This document shows positions 51,458 through 61,079 of a stretch of 64,000 nucleotides of DNA, piece by piece. Source of the stretch: Gemmatimonadota bacterium (GTDB lineage: Bacteria > Gemmatimonadota > Gemmatimonadetes > Gemmatimonadales > Gemmatimonadaceae); assembly GCA_016719105.1 (NCBI GenBank), contig JADKAQ010000017.1, forward strand, positions 62,001 to 126,000. Reading direction: 5' to 3'. The position numbers and the translations under genes are program-made. Numbering within the stretch: the first letter of the stretch is position 1; every line of letters starts with the position of its first letter. The notes under the pieces are model-generated. The model searched no databases. It was not told the origin of the DNA and saw only the letters and a list, made by a program, of their open reading frames with translations.

Positions 51458-53815
51458 GTGCTCTCCATTTCGATCGCTGCGCTCTCGCTCCTGCTCCCTA
51501 CCGATCCGCCGGTGGGCGGTGTCTTCAACGGCCGGGCCGGCCAGGTCGACGTCGCGCCGCCACGGCTCGAGCAGAGCATCACGATCGACGGGCTGCTCAC
51601 CGAGCCGGCGTGGCGCGAGGCGGCGCTCCTCACCGGTTTCTCGCAGTTCCAGCCCACCGACCGGCGCGCGGCGACCGACTCGACCGACGTCCTGGTCTGG
51701 TACTCGCCGACGGCGATCCACTTCGGCATCCGGGCCTATGCCCCGCCGGGGGCGACCAACGCGCGCCTCTCCGACCGCGACAAGATCAGCGCCGACGATT
51801 ACGTGGAGATCATCCTCTCCACCTTCAACGACGGGCGGCAGGCCTTCGTCTTCGGCGTCAACGCGTTAGGCGTGCAGGCCGACGGGACGCTCAACGAGCT
51901 GCAGAGCGTGACCTCGAGCGGCAGCTCGGCGACCGCTGCGCGCGCTACCGCCGACCTGAGTGCCAACTTCGTCTACGAGTCCAAGGGGCGGGTCACCGAC
52001 TTCGGCTACGAGGTCGAGGTCCGGATCCCGTTCAAGTCGCTGCGCTACCAGCCGCGCGACGTGCAGGACTGGGGGTTGCAGCTGGTGCGCAAGGTGCAGC
52101 ACCTGGGGCATGAGGACACCTGGACACCGGCGCGCCGCGACGCGGCGTCGTTCCTCCAGCAGTCGGGGCGACTGATCGGGCTGCGCGACCTGCGCCGCGG
52201 ACTGGTGGTCGACCTCAACCCGTCGGTCGTCGCCTTCCAGACGGGACAGCGCAAGGGCGAGGTCGGGTGGGGCTACGTCCCGCAGGGGCCCGAGTACGGC
52301 GGCACCGTGCGCTGGGGGGTGACCAACAACCTCACGCTCAACGGCACGGTCAACCCCGACTTCTCGCAGGTCGAGTCCGACGTCGTCGCCTTCCAGTACG
52401 ATCCGCGCCAGGCGCTCTTCTATCCCGAGCGCCGCCCCTTCTTCCTCGAGGGGATCGAGAACTTCGCCGTCGGCAACAACCTCATCTACACACGCCGCAT
52501 CGTGCAGCCCGACGTCGCGGTCAAGCTCACCGGAAAGGCGTTAGGCACCAACCTCGCCCTCCTGTCGGCGTACGACGACCGGTCGACGTCGATCACCGGG
52601 AATGGGCACCCGATGTTCAACATCCTGCGCGGGACGCGCGACCTCGGGAAGCAGTCGCGCATCGGCGTGACCTACACCGATCGTGTCGACGGCGACGACT
52701 ACAACCGCCTGCTCGGCTTCGATGGGCGTTTCATCGCCCGCAAGATCTGGTCGCTGGCATGGCAGGGGGCCGTCAGCCGCACGCGCACCAACGACAGTAC
52801 GGGGGCCCTCGCCCCCCTGTGGGGCGCCACCCTCGCCCGGCAGGGACGCCGCTACAGCTTCTCGGCCCGCATCAACGCCATCGACGAGGACTTCGACGCG
52901 CAGGCCGGCTTCCTCTCGCGCGGCGACGTGGTCGACTACATCGTCGCCAACACGTGGACCTTCTTCCGCCCCACCGGCTCGCTGGTGGAGACGTGGGGCT
53001 TCACCGTGCGCGGGCAGGGGACGAGCCACTACGACGCCTTCGTGAACGGGCGGGCGTCGCAGGATCGCAAGCTGCACTTCACCTCCAACGCGGCGGTGCG
53101 CGGCGGGTGGCGCGTGAGCGGCGCGCTCTTCTTCGAGAACTTCGGCTTCGACAAGGACCTGTACGCCGGCTATCACGTCGAGCGCAACCTGGGCACGCGC
53201 AAGGACACCGTCGTCTTCACCGCGGCAGGCGACCCGCGGTTGCACAACATCGACCTGATGGTGACCATCGCCACCCCGGAGTTCTCCAAGTTTTCCGGCG
53301 ACTTCCAGTACATCGGCGGCAAGGACGAGAACTTCGAGGAGTGGCAGTCGGGGCTGATCCACTTCGTCACGGCCAACCTGCGCTACCGCCCCACCGACCA
53401 GCTTCGCATGGAGGGGCAGTACCAGCACCAGGAGTTCAACCGCTGGACCGACGGGACGACGGTCAGCATCCGCAAGGTCCCGCGCCTCAAGGTCGAATAC
53501 CAGGCGTCGCGCTACATCTTCTTCCGGATGATCGGGCAGTACGACACGCAGGAGAAGCTCGACCGCCGCGACGACGGGCGCACCAACGATCCGCTGCTCT
53601 TCAAGAACGCCGATGGCAGCTTCACGCGCCTCGCCGGCTTCAAGCGCAACCGCGTCCGCGCCGACTGGCTCTTCTCCTACCAGCCGACGCCGGGGACGGT
53701 CTTCTTCCTCGGCTACGGCAGCTCGATGGACGAGCGCGAGCCGCTCAAGTTTCGCGACCTGCGCCGCACGGCCGACGGCTTCTTCGTGAAGTGGTCGTAT
53801 CTCTACCGGCTGTAG
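51458..53815 (+). CDS. Carbohydrate-binding family 9-like/DUF5916 outer-membrane protein
   Basis: This 785-residue protein has an N-terminal CBM9-like beta-sandwich (~35-225: TIDGLLTEPAWREA, DVLVWYSPTAIHFGIRAY, DDYVEIILSTFNDGRQAFVFGVNALGVQADG) and a C-terminal DUF5916 region (~240-785) of long alternating strands (GGTVRWGVTNNLTLNGTVNPDFSQVESD, YPERRPFFLEG) that look like an outer-membrane barrel. It ends in FFVKWSYLYRL. Family members are common in Bacteroidota and Gemmatimonadota; substrates are unknown. GTG 51458 starts directly in a hydrophobic stretch, so the leader is short. A perfect terminator follows. Confidence 0.88.
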   Translation: MLSISIAALSLLLPTDPPVGGVFNGRAGQVDVAPPRLEQSITIDGLLTEPAWREAALLTGFSQFQPTDRRAATDSTDVLVWYSPTAIHFGIRAYAPPGATNARLSDRDKISADDYVEIILSTFNDGRQAFVFGVNALGVQADGTLNELQSVTSSGSSATAARATADLSANFVYESKGRVTDFGYEVEVRIPFKSLRYQPRDVQDWGLQLVRKVQHLGHEDTWTPARRDAASFLQQSGRLIGLRDLRRGLVVDLNPSVVAFQTGQRKGEVGWGYVPQGPEYGGTVRWGVTNNLTLNGTVNPDFSQVESDVVAFQYDPRQALFYPERRPFFLEGIENFAVGNNLIYTRRIVQPDVAVKLTGKALGTNLALLSAYDDRSTSITGNGHPMFNILRGTRDLGKQSRIGVTYTDRVDGDDYNRLLGFDGRFIARKIWSLAWQGAVSRTRTNDSTGALAPLWGATLARQGRRYSFSARINAIDEDFDAQAGFLSRGDVVDYIVANTWTFFRPTGSLVETWGFTVRGQGTSHYDAFVNGRASQDRKLHFTSNAAVRGGWRVSGALFFENFGFDKDLYAGYHVERNLGTRKDTVVFTAAGDPRLHNIDLMVTIATPEFSKFSGDFQYIGGKDENFEEWQSGLIHFVTANLRYRPTDQLRMEGQYQHQEFNRWTDGTTVSIRKVPRLKVEYQASRYIFFRMIGQYDTQEKLDRRDDGRTNDPLLFKNADGSFTRLAGFKRNRVRADWLFSYQPTPGTVFFLGYGSSMDEREPLKFRDLRRTADGFFVKWSYLYRL

Positions 53816-53837
53816 GAATCCCGCCGGAGACCGGAGG

Positions 53838-53867
53838 GTGAAACGGCGCCGTGCGGCGCCGTTTCAC
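53838..53867. terminator. Terminator between DUF5916 and rhodanese genes
   Basis: A perfect 13-bp stem GTGAAACGGCGCC with its complement and a 4-base loop GTGC lies between convergent stops at 53815 and 53882. Confidence 0.85.
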
Positions 53868-53881
53868 GTTTCTGCGGCGCC

Positions 53882-54793
53882 CTACGGCTTCTTCTCCGCC
53901 TCCACCACCACCGGCAACTCCGCCTTCTTGCTCCACTCCTCGAACGAGCCGTCGAAGATGCGGGCGTTGTAGCCCAGGCGGCGGGCGGCGAAGTACAGGA
54001 GCGAGGCCTGCATCCCGATGTGGCAGTAGGTCACCACCGTGTCTCCCTGCTTCACGCCGGCAGCCGCAAACAGCCGGCTCAGCTTGGGCTCGTCGCGCAG
54101 TTGCGTGAGCTCGCCGGTGAGCTGCGAGAAGGGGATGTTGGCCGCGCCCGGGATGTGCCCCGCCCGCGGCATCTGGCCCGGCGAGTAACCGAGGTAGAAC
54201 TCCGGAGCGCGGGCATCGAGGATGCGCACGCCGCTGGCGCTCGTGTTCTGGCTTACCCAGCCGATGTCGGCGATGACCGAGGCGTCGACGTTAGGCGTGA
54301 AGCTCCCCCGCGTCACGGCCGGGGCCTCGCGCGAGATCGTGCGGCCGGCGTCGCGCCACGCATCGATCCCGCCGTCCAGCACCGAGACGCGCCCCTTGAG
54401 CCCCAGGTAGTCCAGCGTCACCAGCAAGCGCGCCACCTGCAACGGCTGCCCGTAGATGACGAGTCGGTCGCCATCGTTCACCCCGACGGCCTCGAGCGCC
54501 GAGTCGAGTTGGGCCAGGGGAGCCATCTGGCTGCTCAGCCCCTCGAGTGTCGGCGCGTAGGTCGCAAAGGGGAGCAGTCGTGCCCCGGGCACATGTCCCG
54601 CATCATACTCCGGGCGCGTCGACGCCGCGTGAATGATGACCTGTCGGGCGTCGGTGAGGTGCTTGGCGAGCCAGTCACCGGTGACGACGAGCGGCACCGC
54701 GGCGCTGGGGCGCCCCTGTGCAGGCGTGGGCGAAGGGGCAAGCGCGGAGACGAGCGCCAGCGCGGTGGCGGCGAGGAGGGGCACACGGATCAT
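53882..54793 (-). CDS. Exported sulfurtransferase with two rhodanese domains
   Basis: This 303-residue periplasmic protein has a signal peptide (1-25, ending PAQG). Two rhodanese domains follow: an inactive N-terminal one (~35-150, loop IYGQPLQ without Cys) and a C-terminal one (~165-295) with persulfide Cys in VTYCHIGMQAS. This is the arrangement of thiosulfate/3-mercaptopyruvate sulfurtransferases. It lies back to back with a TsdA-type thiosulfate dehydrogenase, so thiosulfate is the plausible sulfur substrate. The 118-bp shared upstream region contains a candidate minus-strand promoter. Confidence 0.92.
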   Translation of the reverse strand: MIRVPLLAATALALVSALAPSPTPAQGRPSAAVPLVVTGDWLAKHLTDARQVIIHAASTRPEYDAGHVPGARLLPFATYAPTLEGLSSQMAPLAQLDSALEAVGVNDGDRLVIYGQPLQVARLLVTLDYLGLKGRVSVLDGGIDAWRDAGRTISREAPAVTRGSFTPNVDASVIADIGWVSQNTSASGVRILDARAPEFYLGYSPGQMPRAGHIPGAANIPFSQLTGELTQLRDEPKLSRLFAAAGVKQGDTVVTYCHIGMQASLLYFAARRLGYNARIFDGSFEEWSKKAELPVVVEAEKKP

Positions 54794-54828
54794 CAGGGCG
54801 ATCTCTCTGGCAGAAGCGGGAAGGGAGC

Positions 54829-54858
54829 AATAAGGTAGCTGGCGTCTCCACGTGGCAA
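54829..54858 (-). promoter_or_regulatory. Candidate promoter of the rhodanese gene
   Basis: On the minus strand TTGCCA (54858-54853), an 18-base spacer and CTTATT (54834-54829). The -35 matches five of six consensus bases; the -10 is weaker. Confidence 0.35.
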
Positions 54859-54911
54859 GTCGTCGCGGTGGGACACGACCCTCGCAGCGTGGACGCATGC
54901 ATCGGCACGGG

Positions 54912-55859
54912 ATGGTGGGACGAATCGATTTCACAGGCGGCGCGTCGCGGCGCGCCGGTCTTCTGGTGGCGACGGTCGTCGTCGCCACCAGCATCCTCGC
55001 ATGTTCCCCGCAGGCCGAGGTCGCGCAGTCGACCGACTCGGCGGCCGGCACCGGCGGGGCGCCCAAAGCGGCGCAGCCTGCGCCGACGGGGGTGGCGAAG
55101 GCGCCCTTCCGTCTCCCGGACGAGTCGGAGATTCGAGACACCGTCATTCTGGCCTCGGTGCGTCGCGGGCGCGCGCTGCTCACGCACACGCGCGATTCGC
55201 TCCCCGACCATGTGGGGAGCGCCCTGGTCTGCACCAACTGCCATCAGCAATTCGGTACGCTGAAGAACGGGATGAGCTGGGTCGGGGTGTACGCGCGCTT
55301 CCCGCAGTATCGCAGCCGAGCCGGTGAGACGCAGATCATCGAGGATCGCGTCAACGACTGCTTCAAGCGCTCGCTCAACGGCACGCCACTCGATCCCGCC
55401 TCGCGCGACATGCGCGATATCGTGGCCTACATGGCGTTCCTCTCCACGGGCTATCCCGTGGGAAGCGAGACTGAGGGGCAGGGACTGCCGAAGATGGAAC
55501 CGCTCGTCGGCGACACGGTGAGCGGCGCTGCACTCTTCGCGGTGCGCTGTGCGCGCTGCCATGGCGTGTCGGGCGAAGGAACCCCCATCGCCCCGCCCAC
55601 GTGGGGGCCGCGGTCGTACAACGTCGGGGCCGGCATGGCGCGGGTGCGCACCGCCGCGACCTTCATCAAGCACTGGATGCCGCAGGACTCTGCCGGGGTG
55701 CTCACCGCGCAGGAGGCGTTCGACGTCGCGACCTTCATCGATACGCGTCCGCGCCCCGACTTCAAGGGGAAGGAAAAGGACTGGCCGCATGGCGACCCGC
55801 CCCCCGACGTCGCCTACGCGACCGATGCGGCACGTCGGAAGGGCGCGGCCAGGCAATAG
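54912..55859 (+). CDS. tsdA: Thiosulfate dehydrogenase-like di-haem cytochrome c
   Basis: This 315-residue lipoprotein (lipobox SILACS, Cys31) has two haem c motifs, CTNCH and CARCH. The region after haem 1 is diagnostic of TsdA: NGMSWVGVYARFPQYRSR and then EDRVNDCFKRSLNG. The Cys in NDC lies exactly 39 residues after the haem-1 His, the spacing of the cysteine that ligates haem 1 in characterised TsdA (Cys96 versus His57 in Allochromatium). The expected activity is oxidation of two thiosulfates to tetrathionate, or the reverse, in the periplasm. Start choice among 54852, 54897 and 54912 is uncertain. A hairpin terminator follows. Confidence 0.9.
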   Translation: MVGRIDFTGGASRRAGLLVATVVVATSILACSPQAEVAQSTDSAAGTGGAPKAAQPAPTGVAKAPFRLPDESEIRDTVILASVRRGRALLTHTRDSLPDHVGSALVCTNCHQQFGTLKNGMSWVGVYARFPQYRSRAGETQIIEDRVNDCFKRSLNGTPLDPASRDMRDIVAYMAFLSTGYPVGSETEGQGLPKMEPLVGDTVSGAALFAVRCARCHGVSGEGTPIAPPTWGPRSYNVGAGMARVRTAATFIKHWMPQDSAGVLTAQEAFDVATFIDTRPRPDFKGKEKDWPHGDPPPDVAYATDAARRKGAARQ

Positions 55860-55870
55860 CCCGGCGGTCG

Positions 55871-55896
55871 CGCGCCAACGCATGCGTCGTGGCGCG
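55871..55896. terminator. Hairpin between tsdA and the acyltransferase gene
   Basis: CGCGCCA/TGGCGCG encloses a second small stem ACG-CATG-CGT. It lies between convergent genes with stops at 55859 and 55903. Confidence 0.5.
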
Positions 55897-55902
55897 GACT
55901 CG

Positions 55903-56778
55903 TTAGGGCGTGGCCGCGTACTGCGCGCGATCGCGATCGGCGAGTGCCTTGACCCGGTCCATCACGGCGTCGGTAATCTGCTTGTAGGTGCTCCCCTTGC
56001 CGGGCATCGCGAGGTAGTCGTCGAGCGCCATCGGTGCGTCGAACCAAACCCGGATGGGTTCACCGCCGCGCCAGTTGCGGCGCAGCTGGTTGGCGAGGTC
56101 GTTGTCGAGCCCCGCGATGAAAGTGGGGATGACGATCGGGCGTGCGGCGTGGATGATCTTCCCCGTCCCCGGCTGGAAGCGCATGAACGAGTACGGGTCG
56201 GGGTTGAGGTTGCGCCCCCCCTCGGGGTGGATCCCGAGGATGTTCCCCGGCCCGCGCGAGCAGAGGTCGACGAGGATGTCCAACGCATACCGATCGCTCA
56301 CCCCGTGCGTGGGGAGCGCGAAGAGCGGGGGAAACATCGACCAGAAGGCGAAGAGCTGGTTGAGCGCCAGCCCGGCCAGCGACTGGTAGTAGAACTGTCC
56401 CACGACCGGGAAGTACAGTCGCTTGCGCCCCCGAAGTTCGCGGTGCAGCAGGCTCGAGACGACGAAGAGGTCGAAGTACGATCGATGGTTGGCGACGAAG
56501 AGCAGCGGGCCGCGAGGAAAGGCATCGCGCACATGCTCGAAGCCGTCCACGCGCAGGAGCTTCCCGGTCGCCAGGGCAATCCACGTGGCGCCGATCGCAC
56601 GCTGGCACCAGGTCCACGCCCCCTTGAGCGGTTCGCGATTCATGCGCAGCGCCACCTCGACGTGCATGCGCTCGAGCGGCGCCAGCGTCTCGCGCACCTC
56701 GCGCGGCAACGGGGCGTCGACCAGCGGGGGGCGCGTCGGACGGGAAGGCCCCTCGGGAGTGTCGGGCACTTCCGTCAC
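55903..56778 (-). CDS. 1-acyl-glycerol-3-phosphate acyltransferase-like protein
   Basis: This is a 291-residue membrane-associated acyltransferase of the PlsC superfamily. The catalytic HX4D motif is NHRSYFD (~103-109), followed by GIHPEGGRN for glycerol-phosphate binding and PIVIPTFIAGLD. The N-terminal 60 residues form a helical extension with little hydrophobicity. It probably acylates lysophosphatidate or a related lipid. GTG 56778 has a GAGGCGG ribosome site; longer frames are not supported. It stands alone and converges with tsdA. Confidence 0.87.
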   Translation of the reverse strand: MTEVPDTPEGPSRPTRPPLVDAPLPREVRETLAPLERMHVEVALRMNREPLKGAWTWCQRAIGATWIALATGKLLRVDGFEHVRDAFPRGPLLFVANHRSYFDLFVVSSLLHRELRGRKRLYFPVVGQFYYQSLAGLALNQLFAFWSMFPPLFALPTHGVSDRYALDILVDLCSRGPGNILGIHPEGGRNLNPDPYSFMRFQPGTGKIIHAARPIVIPTFIAGLDNDLANQLRRNWRGGEPIRVWFDAPMALDDYLAMPGKGSTYKQITDAVMDRVKALADRDRAQYAATP

Positions 56779-57054
56779 GATGCCGCCTCGCGCCAATGCG
56801 GGGCCAATTCGCGTCTGGCAGAGCTCGGCTTCGGTGTGCAGCTTGTCCCGCGCGTCTGGCGATCGCCGCCGTCGCTCGACGCCGGGCGCCGGGCGACGAG
56901 CCTGGTGGGCGATGGGTGAGCGGGGCGCGTGGGGCCGCGGAGCTCCCCGGATCCGGCGGTCGTGCTGGGTGACATGGCAGGGAAGGGTGTCGAAGGCGCC
57001 GGTGGATGGGAAGCGGGGAGATCGATTTCGCAGGGCAACTGCCTGGAGGATGTG

Positions 57055-57501
57055 GTGATCGAACTGTTTGAGACGGACGGCGCGTGGTGGTGGACGGCGT
57101 GGTACGCGTTGCTCTGGATCGGGGTCCTCCCCTTTGCCACCCTCCTCGTCTACACCTTCGTCCGGGTCACGCCGGCGCGGAGCGGCGAAGAAAGCACGTG
57201 GCTCAACGGCGCCGTGCTCTTGGCGTTCGTCGTCCTCGTCGTGACATCGTTGGCGAGCGCGCTCCTGTACGCGCACGCACAGCCCGGGCACACCTGGTGG
57301 ACCTACCTGCTCTGGCTGGCGATTCACTTCGCCTGTTGGACCTTTCTCGGCTCCGGGGTCGTCTTCGCGTCGCTGCAGGCATTGGCTGCGGGGCCTCGCG
57401 TGTGGCTGCGGCGCCTCTCAGCGCTGCTCGCGGTGGCCGGCGTGTCGCTCTTCCACTTGGCGTCACTCTTCGCGACCGCGACCTTCAGGGGTCGCCTGTA
57501 G
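57055..57501 (+). CDS. Small integral membrane protein of unknown function
   Basis: This protein of about 148 residues has four predicted transmembrane helices (roughly 9-30, 45-66, 77-98, 112-135), with Trp-rich starts (GAWWWTAWYALLWIG, TWWTYLLWLAIHFACWTFLG). GTG 57055 has the ribosome site GGAGG five bases upstream; the frame is open to 56929 but lacks signals. I do not recognise the family. It lies 99 bases before the GGT fusion on the same strand, possibly co-transcribed. Confidence 0.6.
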   Translation: MIELFETDGAWWWTAWYALLWIGVLPFATLLVYTFVRVTPARSGEESTWLNGAVLLAFVVLVVTSLASALLYAHAQPGHTWWTYLLWLAIHFACWTFLGSGVVFASLQALAAGPRVWLRRLSALLAVAGVSLFHLASLFATATFRGRL

Positions 57502-57599
57502 GGAGCTGGCGGGTCCCGGCAAGGTGGCGCGGCGCCCGGCCTCCGGGCGGACCGCCCGAGTTAGGCGTCCACGCTCCTTCCCCTCTTTCGGATTCGCCG

Positions 57600-60489
57600 A
57601 TGTCCGTCGTCGCCCTCCTTGGGGCCGCCCTCCTGCAGGGCGCGGTCTCCCAGCTCCAGGCCCCGCAACCGGCCATGCGCGACCCGGCCTATGCCGCCGA
57701 TGGGCGCCTCGCGGTCAGCATCGATGGCGACGTGTGGGTGCAACAGTCGCCCGGCCGTGACGCGAAGTGGCGTCGCCTGACGAGTGGTGCGGCGTGGGAT
57801 CGCGAGCCGGCGTGGGCGCCGGACGGACGGTCGATCGTCTTCACCTCCGATCGTGCCGGAGGGCTCGACCTGTGGCGCGTGACGTTGACGGCCGACGGTG
57901 GGGGACCACCTGAGCGCGTGACGACCGATGCGGCCGACGAGATGGAGGCGACGGTCGGGGGCGACGGGACGATCGTCTTCACGCGCGGGCGTGGCGCGCG
58001 CGCGAGGCTGTGGGTGCGCGATGCGGCCGGGGGCGAGCGACGGCTGACTACCACCGAGCTGGGCGAGCGGTGGGCGACGCTGTCGCCCGACGGCACGCGC
58101 GTGGCCTACGTGCAGCTGGCGGACGGGGCTCGTCGCCTGCGGGTGCGCGCCCTGTCCGGGCCATCGGCCGACAGTGTGGTCGTGGGAGACCGGGGCGCCG
58201 AGCGCCCCACGTGGGCCCCCGATGGCGAGCGCCTGGCGTTCGCGGCCGCCTCGCCGCGCGGGGGGATCTACGTGGCGCCGCGCGATGGGCGCTACGTGAA
58301 CCTGGTGACGCAGCGGCGCGGCGCCCCGGCCTGGTCGCCGGACGGGCGGGCGCTGGTGGTCGCCGAGGCGGAGGGGGACGAAGCGGGCTACAACGGCGAC
58401 CCGCGCCGGCTCCCGGATCGAGTCGCCGAGTCGTTAGGCAACGTGGCCCGGCTGCACTGGATCGAGGCGCCGGCCGCGCCCGACGTGCAGCTGGCGACGG
58501 CGACCGCGCCCGCCGTCGAGGACCGTCCGGCGCGTAACGCCGAGCTGTTCGATCGCATCTGGGCTCGGCTCGACCGCCTGTACTTTACCGCGCCCGCCGC
58601 CGCCGCCCGGCGCGTGATGTGGGCGGCGTTGCGCGACCGCTACCGCCCGCGGGCGATCGCCGCCGGCAGCGACCTCGACGTCGAGCGCGTCGTCCACGCG
58701 ATGCTGATGGAACGCCCCACCTATCGGGACGAAGCCTCGGGGCGTGCCGCCGTGGCGAGCGCGCACCCGGTGTCGACCGCGGCCGGCCTCGAGGTGCTCG
58801 CGAAGGGGGGCAACGTCGTCGACGCGGCGGTGGCGACCTCGTTCGCGTTAGGCGTGGTCGAGCCGGACGCCAGCGGCATCGGCGGCTACGGCGAGATGCT
58901 CGTCCACCTCAAGGGGATGGATCGCCCCGTCCTCTTCGAGTTCATGGCGCGCGTCCCCGAGGAGGGCGGACTCTCCAACGCGTCGTTGCTCCAGGATGGG
59001 CGCTACCCGTCCGACGGCCCGGTGCTGGCGATGGTCCCGGGAACCGTTGCCGGCATGCATGCCGCGTGGAAGAGGTTCGGCAGCGGCAAGGTCGCATGGG
59101 CCGACCTCCTGGCCCCGGCCATTCGCGCGGCACGCGACGGTTACGAGGTGAGCGACGGGCTGGCGACCACGCTCTGGCTGGAGCAGGGGCGTTTCACCAA
59201 GTACGAGGGGAGCCGAGCCCTCTTCTTCCGCGACGGCCAGCCGATGGTGGCCGGCGATACGGTACGGAATCCCGACTTGGCGTGGACGCTGGAGCAGATC
59301 GCCAAGGCGGGGGCCGACGGCTTCTATCGCGGCGAGGTGGCGCGCCGCCTCGTGCAGGACCTGCGCGGCAAGGGGAACGCCGTGCGGCTGACGGACCTCG
59401 CCCGCTATTTCGCCCCCGAGCGCGAGCCGGTGGCCATCACCTATCGCGGCAACACCATCTACTCGAGTGCCCCGCCCGCGAGCGGCGGCGCGATCCTCGC
59501 CGGGCAGCTCAACAACCTCGAGCGCTTCGGCGTGCCGCGCCCGCTCACCGACGACCCGGCGTCGCTGCACGCGATGATCGCGGCCTGGCAACTCGCCCCG
59601 TCCGGGCGCGGCCGCATCGCCGACCCTTCGCTCTGGCCCGTGAACACGGAGCCGTTCACCAGCAAGGACACCGCCGCGGTGCGATGGCGCTGCTTCTCGC
59701 CCACGCGCGCGGTCGATCCGTCGATCTTTCGCGGCGACACGCTGCAGTGCGCGTCACCCGCCGGCGGCAAGTCGTTACGGCACCTCCGGTGCGGCCGGCG
59801 ACGCCACGCCCCCTGGTGCGTACGCGACCACCGCCGGACGCGATGAGTGCGCGGGGCTCGACCATGCCGACGGAAGCCCGTGCCGCCCGCAGGGGACCAC
59901 CGCCTTCACGGTCGGCGACGCCGACGGAAACCTCGTCGCGGTCACGCAGACGCTGGGGACGTGGGGAGGGAACTTCTACGTCACGCCGGGGCTCGGCTTC
60001 CTCTACAACGACAAGCTGACCTCCTACGGCACCGACCCCAGCCAATACGGGGCGCGACTTCCGTTTGCGCGCCACGGCAGCACCCTGGCCCCCTCCATCG
60101 CCTTCCACGGGACCGGCGCGGCCAAGCGCCCCTGGTTCGCCGTTGGCGCTGCCGGGAACGCCTGGATCAACTCCGCCGTCTATCAGGTGATCGTCGGGAC
60201 AATCGACCTGGGGTTGGGGCCGCAGCGAGCGCTGGAACTCCCGCGCTTTCTCCCCGGGCAGCGTTCAGGGCCGGGGGGGCGCGAGTCGGTGATCGACATC
60301 GAGGATGGCTTCTCCCCCGACGCGATTGCCGCGCTCCGGGCGATCGGCTATCGATTTGACGTCGTCTCGCTCAAGGGCGAACTCCGCATGGGCTACGGCT
60401 CGGCCGTCATGATCGACGGCCCGCGTATCCGTGGCGGCGGCGACCCGCGCCGGGCCGGAGTCGCCGGCGCGATCGACGGCACGCGCTGA
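57600..60489 (+). pseudogene. Propeller/tricorn-like/gamma-glutamyltransferase fusion with a frameshift
   Basis: With one base corrected the frame encodes about 962 residues. Parts: leader (1-20); TolB/PD40-type propeller (~25-270: RSIVFTSDRAGGLDLWRV, WATLSPDGTRVAY, APAWSPDGRALVV); a short tricorn-core-like stretch (~310-370: LFDRIWARLDRLYF, RYRPRA); and a gamma-glutamyltransferase domain (~385-962). The GGT part shows NVVDAAVATSFALGVVEP, GSGKVAWADLL, and, after the break, the autoprocessing Thr in QGTTAFTV and TQTLGTWGGNFYVTPG. The frame changes near 59778, where an extra C interrupts TCGTTA-GGC. If the break is real, the small subunit and nucleophile are lost and the enzyme is dead. Confidence 0.85.
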
Positions 60490-60635
60490 ACGGTGCGCTG
60501 AGCGGTGGTCGGCAACGTACACTGAAGCGTGCGCTACGCCGCACCGGCGCTCGTGCCGCTGCACCTGACGACCACTGGTGTCACGACACCGAGATCATCG
60601 GACCACGACCGGACCCACGACAGGATGGACACTCG

Positions 60636-61079
60636 ATGAGCGACCGCAGCAGCAACGACCGAGACCGGCTCGACAAGAGCGACGCCGAGTGGGAGGCGAC
60701 GCTCACGCCGGAGCAGTATCGCGTGATGCGGGACAAGGGGACCGAGCGCGCCTTCACCGGGAAGTACTGGAACACCAAGACCCGCGGCGTCTACAAGTGC
60801 GCAGCGTGCGACCAACCGCTCTTCTCGTCCGAGACCAAGTTCGATTCCGGGACCGGATGGCCGAGCTTCTACGCGCCGGTGGCCCCTGACGCCGTCACGA
60901 CGGAGACCGACTACACCCACGGCATGATTCGCGTGGAGGCGCTCTGCTCGCGCTGCCACGCGCACCTGGGACACGTCTTCAACGACGGGCCCAAGCCGAC
61001 CGGGATGCGCTTCTGCATGAACTCGGTCTCGCTCGCGTTGGAGGAAGACGGGAAGACGGGACGACGGGACGACGAGTGA
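60636..61079 (+). CDS. msrB: Peptide-methionine (R)-S-oxide reductase
   Basis: This 147-residue repair enzyme reduces methionine-R-sulfoxide in proteins. It has the MsrB domain (~18-132) with zinc pairs CAAC and CSRC, FDSGTGWPSFYAPV, HLGHVFNDGP and the catalytic Cys in RFCMNSVSL. The C-terminal tail EEDGKTGRRDDE is encoded by a GAAGACGGG-type repeat and is not part of the fold. The AGGATGG ribosome site precedes the ATG. The stop overlaps the start of the next small gene (GTGA). No msrA is present in the window. Confidence 0.96.
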   Translation: MSDRSSNDRDRLDKSDAEWEATLTPEQYRVMRDKGTERAFTGKYWNTKTRGVYKCAACDQPLFSSETKFDSGTGWPSFYAPVAPDAVTTETDYTHGMIRVEALCSRCHAHLGHVFNDGPKPTGMRFCMNSVSLALEEDGKTGRRDDE

